From: Cucumis sativus
Lineage: Eukaryota; Streptophyta; Magnoliopsida; Cucurbitales; Cucurbitaceae
Length of the DNA stretch: 64,000 nt
NCBI RefSeq assembly: GCF_000004075.3
Contig: NC_026657.2
Span: 1,736,001 to 1,800,000 of the forward strand
Direction: 5' to 3'
Shown: piece after piece, positions 63,595 through 64,000 of the stretch
Numbering within the stretch: position 1 is the stretch's first letter
How the letters are laid out: every line of letters starts with the position of its first letter
Translations under genes and position numbers: made by a program
Notes under the pieces: generated by a model
Databases searched by the model: none
What the model saw: only the letters and a program-made list of their open reading frames with translations
Told to the model about the DNA's origin: nothing

Positions 63595-64000
63595 CTTCTC
63601 TAAACTCTCTCTCTCTCTCTCTCTAAATTAGAATTAGAATTTTCATAATTGATTTTGGGCTACAAAAGGGATGTTGTTCATGTGTTCTTCAATCTTTGAA
63701 TCACTAAGTTGGTTTTGAAAAAATGATTAATAAATGATGAAATTGTAAATTTTTACTATTAAAAACGAAATTTATTTTGAAAAAAATCTAAAAAAAATAT
63801 AAGAAACAATTATCTAAATCTATCATAATACATACATAAATCCTAATTTATTGTGGAAAACTTTTGAAATAGTAAAGGTCTCAATCCCAACTTAGACCAA
63901 TACTAATTGACAGGAAATAAATATAACATTTTTTTATAATTTAATATTTTAAAAAATAAATTTTATATTGGATATAAAATAAAAGGGACATTTTTTTTGT
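63595..64000. other. 3' flank of the lipid-transfer-like gene
   Basis: Begins with a CT microsatellite (about 63605-63624) in the probable 3' UTR, then AT-rich DNA to the window end. No other gene is seen. Confidence 0.5.

Overview
This is plant nuclear DNA. The genes have spliced GT-AG introns, families found only in plants (RLCK-VII kinase, NPSN SNARE, CBL, SnRK2, plastid beta-amylase), very AT-rich intergenic DNA, and relics of plant LINE, LTR and tRNA-derived elements. The product set fits a eudicot. The base composition would suit a compact genome such as a cucurbit, but that is only a guess.

Layout: (1) 573-1943, an intronless methyltransferase like the C-terminal half of METTL13. (2) 7185-9475, a four-exon plastid beta-amylase (BAM3 type). 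(3) 10735-14304 on the minus strand, a four-exon receptor-like cytoplasmic kinase (RLCK VII-4, PBL19/20 type) with retroelement relics in its second intron. (4) 19638-24680 minus, an eight-exon Qb-SNARE (NPSN11 type) whose sixth intron holds a dead, 5'-truncated LINE flanked by a 20-bp target-site duplication. (5) 27295-30239 minus, a three-exon membrane-anchored MORN-repeat protein. (6) 35905-38107 minus, a three-exon CCDC97-like protein with a polyglutamate tract. (7) 40827-43697 minus, an eight-exon calcineurin B-like calcium sensor (CBL1/CBL9), with a probable leader intron up to about 44447 and an unexplained ORF inside one intron. (8) 53353-56736, a nine-exon SnRK2 kinase. (9) 58986-59279 minus, a small glycine-rich membrane protein. 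(10) 60192-60263 minus, tRNA-Trp(CCA). (11) 63271-63594, a secreted eight-cysteine lipid-transfer-like protein. Exon joins were worked out by hand from splice sites, reading-frame continuity and family sequence; all multi-exon models keep an open frame throughout.

The genes do not form an operon-like unit. Several are stress or signalling genes (RLCK, CBL1, SnRK2, BAM3), but they are separate transcription units and their closeness is probably chance. The remaining sequence is AT-rich spacer with microsatellites, short tandem duplications and decayed mobile-element pieces. I found no convincing new biological system. The items most worth a second look are the LINE insertion with its complex 5' junction, the ORF in the CBL1 intron, and two islands of less AT-rich sequence at 34.7-35.15 kb and 50.75-50.97 kb.
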